Shown here: one piece after another, positions 8,418 through 16,531 of the stretch | Position numbering within the stretch: the stretch's first letter is position 1 | How the letters are laid out: each line of letters begins with the position of its first letter | From: Salinarchaeum sp. IM2453 | Lineage (GTDB): Archaea; Halobacteriota; Halobacteria; Halobacteriales; Salinarchaeaceae | Length of the DNA stretch: 64,000 bases | Assembly (NCBI RefSeq): GCF_019693215.1 | Contig: NZ_CP081183.1 | Location: 1,553,226-1,617,225, forward strand | Direction of reading: 5' to 3' | Notes under the pieces: model-generated | Told to the model about the DNA's origin: nothing | The model's database searches: none | What the model saw: the letters and a program-made list of their open reading frames with translations, nothing else | Made by a program: the position numbers and the translations under genes

Positions 8418-9029
8418 ATGATGGCAATTACGCACGCGATTGCTGGAGCTGCCGCCGCAGTTCCATTACTCGTGCTCGCTCCAGAATTTGCCGTTGTTGG
8501 TGCCCTTGCCGGACTGATTGGGGGATTATTCCCTGATCTCGATCTATACACCGGGCACCGCAAGCTACTGCACTATCCTGTATATGGATCTGCAGTGGCT
8601 ATTCTTGCTGCTGCTGTTGCTGCTGCTTGGACAACAACTGTAACTGTAGCAATTGCAATGTTTCTCATTGGAGCAGCACTGCATGCTGTCTCGGATGTCA
8701 TTGGGGCTGGTCTTGAGTTAGAGCCTTGGGAGGGTAATTCTGATCGAGCTGTATATGATCACTACCATGACAAATGGCTCGAACCCAAACGTCTTATCCG
8801 GTATGATGGAGCTCCTGAAGACGCAGCTCTTGCCGGCGGGCTGGCAAGTGGACCACTTTTGCTGTTTGATGGTCCGATTAGTCTACTCGTCCTAGGGTTA
8901 CTTGTTGTTGGGGTCATCTATGCAACACTCCGCAAGCCCCTTGCCAAGGCGGCTGGGTGGCTTTTCCCACAACTTCCAAAAGAGCTACATTCATATCTTC
9001 CGGATCGATACTTTGAGAATACAAACTAA
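8418..9029 (+). CDS. Membrane-bound metal-dependent hydrolase (DUF457/YdjM type)
   Basis: 203-residue integral membrane protein of the YdjM/DUF457 family. The signature residues are visible: the N-terminal MAITHAIAGAAAA, then GGLFPDLDLYTGHRKLLHYPV near residues 35-56, supplying His and Asp metal ligands, and a later HAVSD. About five hydrophobic segments follow. The biochemical substrate of this family is not established. The start is ATG 8418, with an ATG directly after it as an alternative. Confidence 0.8.
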   Translation: MMAITHAIAGAAAAVPLLVLAPEFAVVGALAGLIGGLFPDLDLYTGHRKLLHYPVYGSAVAILAAAVAAAWTTTVTVAIAMFLIGAALHAVSDVIGAGLELEPWEGNSDRAVYDHYHDKWLEPKRLIRYDGAPEDAALAGGLASGPLLLFDGPISLLVLGLLVVGVIYATLRKPLAKAAGWLFPQLPKELHSYLPDRYFENTN

Positions 9030-9058
9030 GAGAAGATCTGGTTATACGAGTTCTTGTC

Positions 9059-9724
9059 TTATCGGACTCCATCTTCAGGATTTTCTGGTGTACCGAATAG
9101 CTGCGTTCTGACTTCTTTTGAAACACCTGATAGGTATGCTTGCCCAAGTGTAGCAACAATAATCGCTCCCAACGTATTATACATCATATCAACAACGGTA
9201 TCTTCTAATCCGAGTTGTGCAAGTGGCATTGTCAAACCTGTTTGGTCAGCAAACACATCGAGCCCAAACTCGAATAATTCCCAGATAACGCCAAACGCCA
9301 TTACAAAGATGATTATGTATGCAAATATGAACCGCCTTGGAAGATGGATCTCATCATGATGTAAATCAATAATTCGGACTGTTACATATCCAATTGCAGC
9401 GACAACCGAAGCTGAAAGTGTGTGAGTCAGGTGATCCCACCACTCAATTTGCGCGTATAATCCGGCTGATCCCAGCGAATGGAAAAACACTGCTGCGGTA
9501 ATCCAGAGTGTTAGAAATGGACTTAGAACGAATCGGTAGTTTCGCCGAATAATTGCTGGGAGAAATGTAATCACCAATCCGATTCCTGCATTAGTGATTG
9601 TCTTTGGTGCTCCGGTGTATAGTCCATGGACAAGTAGCCCAAGTAAGATTGCCTGCATGATCCGTGTAGCAGTACGCTGTCTTCGCGGCGGAAGTGCCCG
9701 AGTTGGAATTGTTTTCCAACTCAT
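9059..9724 (-). CDS. Multi-pass membrane protein, DUF2238/YjdF-like
   Basis: 221-residue protein with about six membrane helices. The motif IEWWDHLTHTLSASVVAA (near 93-110) and the later VIWELFEFGLDVF plus DTVVDMMYNTLGA with polar residues in membrane segments resemble the YjdF/DUF2238 family. Its function is unknown. It is coupled by a 4-nt overlap to the membrane protein upstream (start 10323). Confidence 0.7.
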   Translation of the reverse strand: MSWKTIPTRALPPRRQRTATRIMQAILLGLLVHGLYTGAPKTITNAGIGLVITFLPAIIRRNYRFVLSPFLTLWITAAVFFHSLGSAGLYAQIEWWDHLTHTLSASVVAAIGYVTVRIIDLHHDEIHLPRRFIFAYIIIFVMAFGVIWELFEFGLDVFADQTGLTMPLAQLGLEDTVVDMMYNTLGAIIVATLGQAYLSGVSKEVRTQLFGTPENPEDGVR

Positions 9725-10323
9725 CGTGGTAGCACCCCCCGAAGCTGACGCCGAAGCCGTTGTGCTCGTGGCCGGAAGTATAACTCAAAAAGGACCCCTG
9801 CAAACAACCCAGCGACTACTGCCCACCCAAACTCAACCATTAGTGCTGTGTTGTCTGTCAGGAATTCTGTTCCGGTGTACTGATCCAAATTCCAGCGGAT
9901 TATTGCCCATGCTCCAGCCGCAGCTAAGGTTGCCAGCACGACTGTTAGAATTGCGAACCAGTGGGTCACCCGAACAGATGATAATACATGTAATTGTGAA
10001 ATAATAATTAGTGCAACAGCACTGATCGACAAATATGTGGTAAACAGATTTGCTAACGCAGAAACCTCCAGCGCCCGAACCGTGACCGGTATCGAAGCTA
10101 GTAGCAACAGTTCCCACGGTAACATCACGTTTGCCGATCGAGCATGTACTGGTGGTATAATTACGATTGCAAACAGTGCTGTTGTAAATATAACCCAACG
10201 CAGATCATCGGTGATTGCGCTTTCAATTATTACCAAACCAAAAATCCCGACAAGGATCCAGCTGAGTATCGCATTTACGCGACTGTCAATGAATAATCGA
10301 TTAAATTGATCCTCACCGTCCAT
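9721..10323 (-). CDS. Hypothetical membrane protein
   Basis: Predicted 200-residue protein from ATG 10323 (MDGEDQFNRLF); a GTG 72 nt further upstream is also open. It has a short charged N-terminus, then six hydrophobic segments and a basic Arg-rich tail (RPRAQRLRRQLRGVLPR), which predicts a cytoplasmic C-terminus. No family was recognised. The stop overlaps the start of the DUF2238-like gene, so the two form a small membrane-protein operon. Confidence 0.65.
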   Translation of the reverse strand: MDGEDQFNRLFIDSRVNAILSWILVGIFGLVIIESAITDDLRWVIFTTALFAIVIIPPVHARSANVMLPWELLLLASIPVTVRALEVSALANLFTTYLSISAVALIIISQLHVLSSVRVTHWFAILTVVLATLAAAGAWAIIRWNLDQYTGTEFLTDNTALMVEFGWAVVAGLFAGVLFELYFRPRAQRLRRQLRGVLPR

Positions 10324-10499
10324 CAGGAAGGTATAGTATGCTGATACGTAATAACTTAATCCTACTCTGGCTGTGACTCTTTTCAACGGATACACCAGTC
10401 ATCCATTTAGGTCAGGATTCGATTTTATTGATAGGGCCGGAGCCGTCGTGCGCTGGACAGTTGAATAGCTTAGGTTTGGTGATCAGTTCTGTGGGTCAC

Positions 10500-11099
10500 T
10501 TATCCCACTGAACCAGCGTCTAGATTCTCTTTATGTATCTTAACTGTCTCCTGTGTGAGATCAAATACACCTACGTAGAACTTTGGTGGATCATATGACT
10601 TTGCTTCTGTATAGTAGTCACTTATCCACTCAGTGAGATGATTTTCAAGGAACTGCTTTTGAGCATTCTTCTTTTCCAGTTCACAGAGTTGGCTCATAAA
10701 TAGTAATTCCGTCCCGAGGTGATCAATCTGCTCTGGCGGCCCGTCATACGATAATCCAGCATCTGCATATAGTTGTTCTACTGCAACTGATGCAGGACCC
10801 TGTAACCGTCCATCACGATATACAGATTCGTGCGGGGGATGAGGTGAACAGCTCTGATGATATCCCTGAATCAAGCGAGTGTATTCTGAGGCAAGTTTGC
10901 TAGCATTCCCATTAGCAACGTTCTCAAGCGCCTCCCACAGAGCTGTCTGTTGCTTATTAACTTCATTGTACCACCGTCTAAATCCATTACACAGTTCTTC
11001 TGTCGGTGGCCGAATATACGCCTCACTGAGGAGCTTATACACGTTTGCAAGCTCTGACTGGCTAATCGGCATCTGCGCGCTAATATGATTTTTTGACAT
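10500..11099 (-). CDS. TorD/DmsD-family molybdoenzyme chaperone
   Basis: 199-residue all-alpha chaperone of the TorD family, which binds the Tat leader and apo-form of molybdopterin oxidoreductases while the cofactor is inserted. Family features visible here are the N-terminal YKLLSEAYIRPP and the central signature DHLGTELLFMSQL. It is the last gene of the Mo-oxidoreductase operon, 11 nt after the small membrane protein, and its client is almost certainly the catalytic subunit encoded at 13433-16267. Confidence 0.88.
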   Translation of the reverse strand: MSKNHISAQMPISQSELANVYKLLSEAYIRPPTEELCNGFRRWYNEVNKQQTALWEALENVANGNASKLASEYTRLIQGYHQSCSPHPPHESVYRDGRLQGPASVAVEQLYADAGLSYDGPPEQIDHLGTELLFMSQLCELEKKNAQKQFLENHLTEWISDYYTEAKSYDPPKFYVGVFDLTQETVKIHKENLDAGSVG

Positions 11100-11110
11100 A
11101 TTTGATCAGA

Positions 11111-11305
11111 TCATGAGGGCAAGATAAATTCAGTGAGACTGACGACAAATGTTCCAGCGATCAATACTGCAACGATACTAATCATAAAGACGACTCCTAG
11201 TCCTGCTGTTCTGTAATCTCTTGGTTTTCCAAGTATCCATCCAGCAATCACGAGATACAGCGGTAGCAGTAAGATTCCAAACACAAGGATGATGCTAAAA
11301 CTCAT
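11111..11305 (-). CDS. Small two-helix membrane protein of the Mo-oxidoreductase operon
   Basis: 64 residues from ATG 11305, which overlaps the NrfD stop as ATGA and so decides the start. Two hydrophobic helices (about 3-25 and 36-58) are separated by a short GKPRDYRTAG loop. The position between the membrane anchor and the TorD chaperone suggests an accessory subunit of the complex. No family was recognised. Confidence 0.65.
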   Translation of the reverse strand: MSFSIILVFGILLLPLYLVIAGWILGKPRDYRTAGLGVVFMISIVAVLIAGTFVVSLTEFILPS

Positions 11306-12633
11306 TCGTTTTTCACCCCCCACAGCCGTTCAACCTCAACAATTGGAATAATCTTTGAAATAATCATAAACCCAAGTGCCGCCATACCGATTGTTCCAGA
11401 CGCCACTGCAAACTCAACAAGTGTTGGTGTATAGGATCCATCTGGGAACAAATCTGAAATCGGTGAACGGGATGGATGTACGAGCCCTTCAATAACAAAC
11501 AAGAATTTCTTTGCGAGAATTGAAACTGACACAATCGCTGCGGCTGCAACTGTCCCACCAACACTAAACCACTGTGGGCGAAGTGTTACCGCTGTTGTGT
11601 AAATAAGCCCGATGCCTAATCCGCCAACAGATCCCCAGAATAAGGGTGACAACGATCCGGAAATCAGCGCCTCTGTTACTGCTGCCTCATCAACTGGTGC
11701 TGCAGGTCCCAGCCCTGTCACTAAATCCTGCAGAACAAACCACAATGTAACAACGATTAGACCAATCATCACCTTATTGAGGCCTCTGAAAATATCCTTT
11801 GTGATGATCTCTTCCCAATCATACGCATACCGAAACGTTGCGGATACAACGATTACCACTGCGATAGCAGATGTTAATGACTCTGCAAGCATTGCTGGTC
11901 CTTGTGCTGCTCCCCACCACCCAGGGTGCATTCCCATAGTCGCATAGAGCCACGGGACAACGCCACCGGATAGAAGTGGAACTAGCAACAAGATAGCTAC
12001 CGCTAGCCACCAGTTCATTTGACGCGTCTTCTCTTCCTCACCTGGGCGATAGCCAATTAGAATGAGACTATACACAGGACTTAAGTATGATGGTAAAGCG
12101 CCTTCCTTGCGAAGTTCATACACATCCTCCCGGACCGTCAGCCATAGATACGTTGCACTTAATGTCAAATAAAGGAATACGGCAGTAACATCCCAGGCTA
12201 ATGGTGAAGATTGTACTGCACTTGGATAGTTAAGAAAAATCTCATACATCATGCTTGGCCGTCCGAGGTCATAGATGATGTTCAGTGCAGCCATCGGTAA
12301 TGCGATCAATGTCAGCACTTCGGCAATTCTGGCAATCGGCAGGTACTTCTCCAGACTGAAAAGTCGCACCGCAGCTGAGATTGCAATACCTCCGTGTGCA
12401 ATCCCAACCCACCAAATAAAGGTTCCAATGTAGAGGCCCCACGGTGCACCTGCCATGGTGCCCCAGTCACCAAGTCCTGTAATATGCATGCCAGAATTTA
12501 ATTGATATATCCAGGCTCCAATCCCGACAATCGACAGTACTGCGGCGGCACTGAATGCAACATAGAACTTTGTGCCACTTTCAGTCAAGGGCCGAATTAG
12601 CTGCTTTCGCAGAGGGCCTTCGATTGTGCTCAT
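11302..12633 (-). CDS. nrfD: NrfD/PsrC-type quinone-interacting membrane subunit
   Basis: 443-residue polytopic protein with about ten hydrophobic helices, including IYQLNSG near residue 43 and WWVGIAHGGIAISA near 85, typical of the NrfD/PsrC family. These subunits anchor Fe-S and molybdopterin subunits and exchange electrons with the menaquinone pool without heme. It overlaps the Fe-S gene by 4 nt upstream and the small membrane gene by 4 nt downstream. The direction of electron flow (oxidase or reductase) cannot be told from the sequence. Confidence 0.9.
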   Translation of the reverse strand: MSTIEGPLRKQLIRPLTESGTKFYVAFSAAAVLSIVGIGAWIYQLNSGMHITGLGDWGTMAGAPWGLYIGTFIWWVGIAHGGIAISAAVRLFSLEKYLPIARIAEVLTLIALPMAALNIIYDLGRPSMMYEIFLNYPSAVQSSPLAWDVTAVFLYLTLSATYLWLTVREDVYELRKEGALPSYLSPVYSLILIGYRPGEEEKTRQMNWWLAVAILLLVPLLSGGVVPWLYATMGMHPGWWGAAQGPAMLAESLTSAIAVVIVVSATFRYAYDWEEIITKDIFRGLNKVMIGLIVVTLWFVLQDLVTGLGPAAPVDEAAVTEALISGSLSPLFWGSVGGLGIGLIYTTAVTLRPQWFSVGGTVAAAAIVSVSILAKKFLFVIEGLVHPSRSPISDLFPDGSYTPTLVEFAVASGTIGMAALGFMIISKIIPIVEVERLWGVKNE

Positions 12634-13436
12634 GCTGATTCACCCCCTGTGAGCAAATACTCGTCCCGATCAGCTTCGGCTTCAATTGCGTCTTCTGGAT
12701 CTTTGTACTGGTCTTCGATTCCTCTGGCGTCGCTGTTAGGTTGAGGTCCTAGATATGTGATGTTAGATCCGGTGCCAGCACTTTCTAACATCGTCCATTG
12801 TTGCTTACTCGACTTTTCGTTTAGGTACTGTCGCGGTTTGCTTTCTGGGTCTTCCATATCTCCAAAGTGGATCACGTTCATTGGACAAGCTTCTTGACAG
12901 GCTGTTGTTCCCTCCAATTGCTCGTCGTCTGAGTCCTGTCGGTGGACACAGAATGTACATTTTCCTATTTTTCCGCTTGCTTGTGTTCCTCCTCCTTCCT
13001 CGTGGCTGCCTACATATGGTGTTTCTTCCCAGGGTGACCCATCTAACTCATCACTGTACTCTTCGAGGTGTGCCTCAAATCCATACTGTCCTTCTGAGGA
13101 GTCGCGCCACTGGAAGTAGTTTACACCATACGGGCAGGCAATCTCACAGTACCGACAGCCAATACATTGATCATAATCTGTCAGCACGATACCATCCTCA
13201 TCACGCTTATATCGGGCAGTTGTAGGGCACACATCTGTACAGGGAGAATCAGTACAATGATGACATGGATTAGGTACGAAACCTTGATCCACGTCAGGAA
13301 ACTCTCCCTGCTCGTATCGAAGCACGTTCATCCAAAATGCACCCCTTGGTGTATTGTTCTCTGTCTTACACGCAATTTGACATGATCTGCATCCTTGGCA
13401 ACGCTCTAAGTCGATTACCATTCCCATTTGAGTCAT
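12630..13436 (-). CDS. Tetra-[4Fe-4S] ferredoxin subunit of molybdopterin oxidoreductase
   Basis: 268-residue DmsB/NrfC/PsrB-type electron-transfer subunit. Four cysteine groups are visible: C13-x2-C16-x2-C19-x3-C23; C58-x2-C61-x4-C66-x3-C70; C91-x2-C94-x2-C97-x3-C101; and CTFC followed by CQEACP near 160-190. This is the complete set for four cubane clusters. It lies between the catalytic and membrane genes, with 4-nt overlaps on both sides. Confidence 0.93.
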   Translation of the reverse strand: MTQMGMVIDLERCQGCRSCQIACKTENNTPRGAFWMNVLRYEQGEFPDVDQGFVPNPCHHCTDSPCTDVCPTTARYKRDEDGIVLTDYDQCIGCRYCEIACPYGVNYFQWRDSSEGQYGFEAHLEEYSDELDGSPWEETPYVGSHEEGGGTQASGKIGKCTFCVHRQDSDDEQLEGTTACQEACPMNVIHFGDMEDPESKPRQYLNEKSSKQQWTMLESAGTGSNITYLGPQPNSDARGIEDQYKDPEDAIEAEADRDEYLLTGGESA

Positions 13437-16267
13437 GCGTCATCACCCGCTGGTTCGACAGCGACACGAATGTGGAATGATTGATCAGCGCCCCATGAGC
13501 AGTATCCCTCTGTTGAGTCAAACAAGACATTGACGTTTGCTCCTTCGTCGAGGGCTTGAGCATTTGGCTTCAGCGTGTCAGTGTGATGTGGAGGGATACA
13601 TATTGTCTCCGGCTTGATCCCCTCAAGTGTCATCACCTCACCTTCAATCTCGTGCGTTTCGTCCTCGACTGCATTGTGACTTGTTACAGTGACACGGTCC
13701 CCCTCTTCGACACCAACCTCTTCTGCGGTGCTTGGATGCATTCGAACGTATGACTGAGGATCAAGCTCGTTTAACAGCGGATTCTGGTTACTTCGCGATT
13801 GCTTATGTTCGATCTTTTTGTGATCAAATAGAGTATACTGGTATTCATCGGGTGAGTCCCACATTGTTGGCTCTCGCCACGTAGGAAAACCATTGATATC
13901 ATCGATATAAGGAAAGTCTACCGAATTATGTTCTTCATGCTCTTCAAATTCGTTACGTACAATCTCTCCAACACGCTCAAACGATTCGACATACAATTGC
14001 CACTTGAATCCAAACGGACTGTGCTCTACTTTTATATCTTGATTTGGCGTCGTTCCTTGGCTGTTGTACCGTTCTTCAAGTAGGTACCAATACCGCTCGT
14101 ACAATGGTCTCTGTCTGCTTTGTGCTTGACTTTTCAAGTCTTCACTGAATGCTCGGTCTAAACATTCGGATACGGTCAACTCATCGACTGAATCAAATGC
14201 ATCTGCGCCATCCAAGTCGAATGCCGTGTTGATATTCTCAAGATACTCTTCTGCTGCACCGAGCTCAGCTGCTAATTCCTTGTATATATCGCCTTCATCT
14301 CGGCAGTCAAACAACTGTGGAATTGGTGCCGTTCGAGTTGTTGTTGTATAGTGCGTGTTACTCATTCCGCCTTTTGAGTTCTCATTCTTGTCAACGGTCG
14401 TTGTTGGAAGAATATAATCCGCGACAAGAGCGGCTGTGTCACTCATGTGGGGATCGACAGCTACAACTGTATCGTATTGTGCATACCCGTTAATCGTTCG
14501 TCTACGATTTGGACCACTTCCGACAGGATTTGCAAACTGGACAATACATGCCATATCATCGGGTTCTCCTACTGTCTCATCAAGACCATACCGATCATAA
14601 TTATTCATCACATGCGGAACTTTGGCGTATGCACCGTTCGCATCAGGATGATAATACGTTCCTTCAAGATCAGGTCCATCTGGTTCCCATGTGAGGGTAT
14701 CATTGAATGCGGCTTCTCGCATCTGCCTCCGTGGCCCGCCATCCGGAACATTAGCATATCCTGTTCTGCTCGCTCCAATAACTTCGGCGGCTCCTACAAG
14801 CACCATCATTAGTATTCCTGCCTGCGCTGCCGGGGGACCCAGTTCCTGTTGACTAACGTGATATAGCGACATTGAGACGGGCCGATATGGCACTTCTCTC
14901 GTGTTACCATCCACCTCTACTGTCCGCGTTGCACCAATCTGCGCTGTTTCTCCCCAGTTTATTGCAACTGATCTGATTGTTTCGGCATCGATATCAGTGA
15001 TCTCTGCAGCCCATTCGGGACTGTATTCGGTAATATGATCAGCGAAACGCTCAAAAGCCGTCTCAACAAGTACCTCTTCACCATCTACCTCAATCCGTAG
15101 CTCATCTTCTGTCTCTAGTACTGCTGTCGCGTGATCATTTGGAACAGTTGGATCGTCGGGTAGTGCACTCTCATGTGTCCGAAGCGATTCTCCGTCGTAT
15201 ACCACTTCACCTTCTGTCCACAGTGGGGATTCAATCGGAGATTCGACATCCTCTTGACTATTATATCCTTCAACGACATCTGTTGAAAGATCATCCGCTC
15301 TCACCACCTCTCCTTCACGTTCACCTTCAGCATAGACTAGACAAGGCGAATTTGACATATTCTTTAAAAACCATTGGTCGATGTATCCTTCTTCAATCAA
15401 CACGTGATTAATTGCTAGGAAAAATGCCAAATCTGTTCCTGGTTCAATGGGGAGCCATTGATCACACCACTGTCCTGCTCCACGACGTTGTGGGTCGAGG
15501 ACGACCATCTCTGTTCCATCTTCGTATGCTTCCGCTATTTCCCGGGAGTAAGTCGTGTTACAGAGGTGCGGTCCGCCAGCATTTGTCGCATTCCATCCCC
15601 AACTCAAGAATAACTCAGTATTATCAAAGTCGGGTTCGGGTGAAGTGAATGCAGCCCCGACCCGTGACCCTGCAAATTTATTTCCTGATGCACATACATT
15701 TCCGTGGCCTCTCACGTTTAGACCGGCATCATCACCATTTACACCGTATGCTTGCTCAACCGCATTTACCCAACCATCCATGTGCCATTCTGCGCCCTTT
15801 ACCCGCCCAATTTGAAAATGCACTCTGCGTGGGTCTGATTCTAATTTTGGAGCGAGATCAGCAGCAATCTCTTCGATTGCCTCGTCCCATGAGATTGGTT
15901 CAAAATCACCTTCTGTACCTTTCTCTGAATCCCCTACGCGTTTGAGCGGCTGTTTAATCCGATATGGATCATACAAATCTGCAATTTGTGACACTCCCTT
16001 TGGACAAAGCCCGTCAACACATTCGTCTGCAGGGTCAGGTGCAAGATGCACAACTCGATCATTTACAACTCGAGCACGCATCCCACAGTCCTGCTTTCCA
16101 ATCCAGCAAGCTGTTGCAACTTCATCATACTCAACCGGTTCTGTCTGTCCACTTGCAATCTGGCTAAAATATCCGTATCCGCCAAGGCTGCTAATTCCTC
16201 CGGCTGCTCCAAGAGCCTTCAATGCTGACCTCCGTGAAATCCCCGTCTCATCATCTGCCGAACTCAT
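13433..16267 (-). CDS. Tat-exported molybdopterin oxidoreductase, catalytic subunit
   Basis: 944-residue member of the DMSO-reductase superfamily. The N-terminus has a twin-arginine signal (SRRSALK, R12/R13, then a hydrophobic Ala/Gly stretch), so it acts outside the membrane. The first-cluster region reads C54-x2-G57-x3-C61...C88 (CPKG), so the usual second cysteine is glycine; an extra Cys83 lies nearby. Cys192 in GNVCASGN is the probable molybdenum ligand. The 3' domain has the molybdopterin-dinucleotide fold (YVRMHPSTAEEVGVEEGDRV). It is more like the PsrA/Arr/Srd group than nitrate reductases, but the substrate (sulfur, selenium or arsenic oxyanion) is open. The divergent ArsA gene hints at arsenic. 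Confidence 0.9.
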   Translation of the reverse strand: MSSADDETGISRRSALKALGAAGGISSLGGYGYFSQIASGQTEPVEYDEVATACWIGKQDCGMRARVVNDRVVHLAPDPADECVDGLCPKGVSQIADLYDPYRIKQPLKRVGDSEKGTEGDFEPISWDEAIEEIAADLAPKLESDPRRVHFQIGRVKGAEWHMDGWVNAVEQAYGVNGDDAGLNVRGHGNVCASGNKFAGSRVGAAFTSPEPDFDNTELFLSWGWNATNAGGPHLCNTTYSREIAEAYEDGTEMVVLDPQRRGAGQWCDQWLPIEPGTDLAFFLAINHVLIEEGYIDQWFLKNMSNSPCLVYAEGEREGEVVRADDLSTDVVEGYNSQEDVESPIESPLWTEGEVVYDGESLRTHESALPDDPTVPNDHATAVLETEDELRIEVDGEEVLVETAFERFADHITEYSPEWAAEITDIDAETIRSVAINWGETAQIGATRTVEVDGNTREVPYRPVSMSLYHVSQQELGPPAAQAGILMMVLVGAAEVIGASRTGYANVPDGGPRRQMREAAFNDTLTWEPDGPDLEGTYYHPDANGAYAKVPHVMNNYDRYGLDETVGEPDDMACIVQFANPVGSGPNRRRTINGYAQYDTVVAVDPHMSDTAALVADYILPTTTVDKNENSKGGMSNTHYTTTTRTAPIPQLFDCRDEGDIYKELAAELGAAEEYLENINTAFDLDGADAFDSVDELTVSECLDRAFSEDLKSQAQSRQRPLYERYWYLLEERYNSQGTTPNQDIKVEHSPFGFKWQLYVESFERVGEIVRNEFEEHEEHNSVDFPYIDDINGFPTWREPTMWDSPDEYQYTLFDHKKIEHKQSRSNQNPLLNELDPQSYVRMHPSTAEEVGVEEGDRVTVTSHNAVEDETHEIEGEVMTLEGIKPETICIPPHHTDTLKPNAQALDEGANVNVLFDSTEGYCSWGADQSFHIRVAVEPAGDDA

Positions 16268-16277
16268 ATTTTAGCAT

Positions 16278-16284
16278 CCTCCTT
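16278..16284 (-). promoter_or_regulatory. Strong Shine-Dalgarno upstream of the Mo-oxidoreductase gene
   Basis: On the minus strand, AAGGAGG lies about ten bases before the ATG at 16267. Many genes in this window instead have a TATA-like box close to the ATG and little or no leader, so a full ribosome binding site is unusual here and supports this start. Confidence 0.6.
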
Positions 16285-16394
16285 TTTTCTCATTGTATTC
16301 CATTCAATTGTCATGTTATGCCACGCTCATTGGTTGAACAATCACACATATACTAAATTAGACCACAGCGACTGCAGAAATTGGAACCTTGCAA

Positions 16395-16412
16395 AAAATA
16401 TTTATATAATTA
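16395..16412 (+). promoter_or_regulatory. AT-rich promoter element in the Mo operon / ArsA divergent gap
   Basis: The 246-nt gap 16268-16513 separates the divergent Mo operon and arsA. A long AT run containing ATATTTATATAATT fits a haloarchaeal TATA box reading toward arsA. It would place the start site near 16430, leaving a leader of about 100 nt. A weaker T-rich box near 16480 is an alternative with a shorter leader. Confidence 0.4.
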
Positions 16413-16531
16413 AGAAATTTGAACGTAGCAATTATCTTGTTTTATGTCGTAAATGGCAGATAACAACTGCAACAGGCTTATTTTATTGTCTGCTCAAATG
16501 ACTGTAAGAACAGTTGTTTATCACCGTATCT

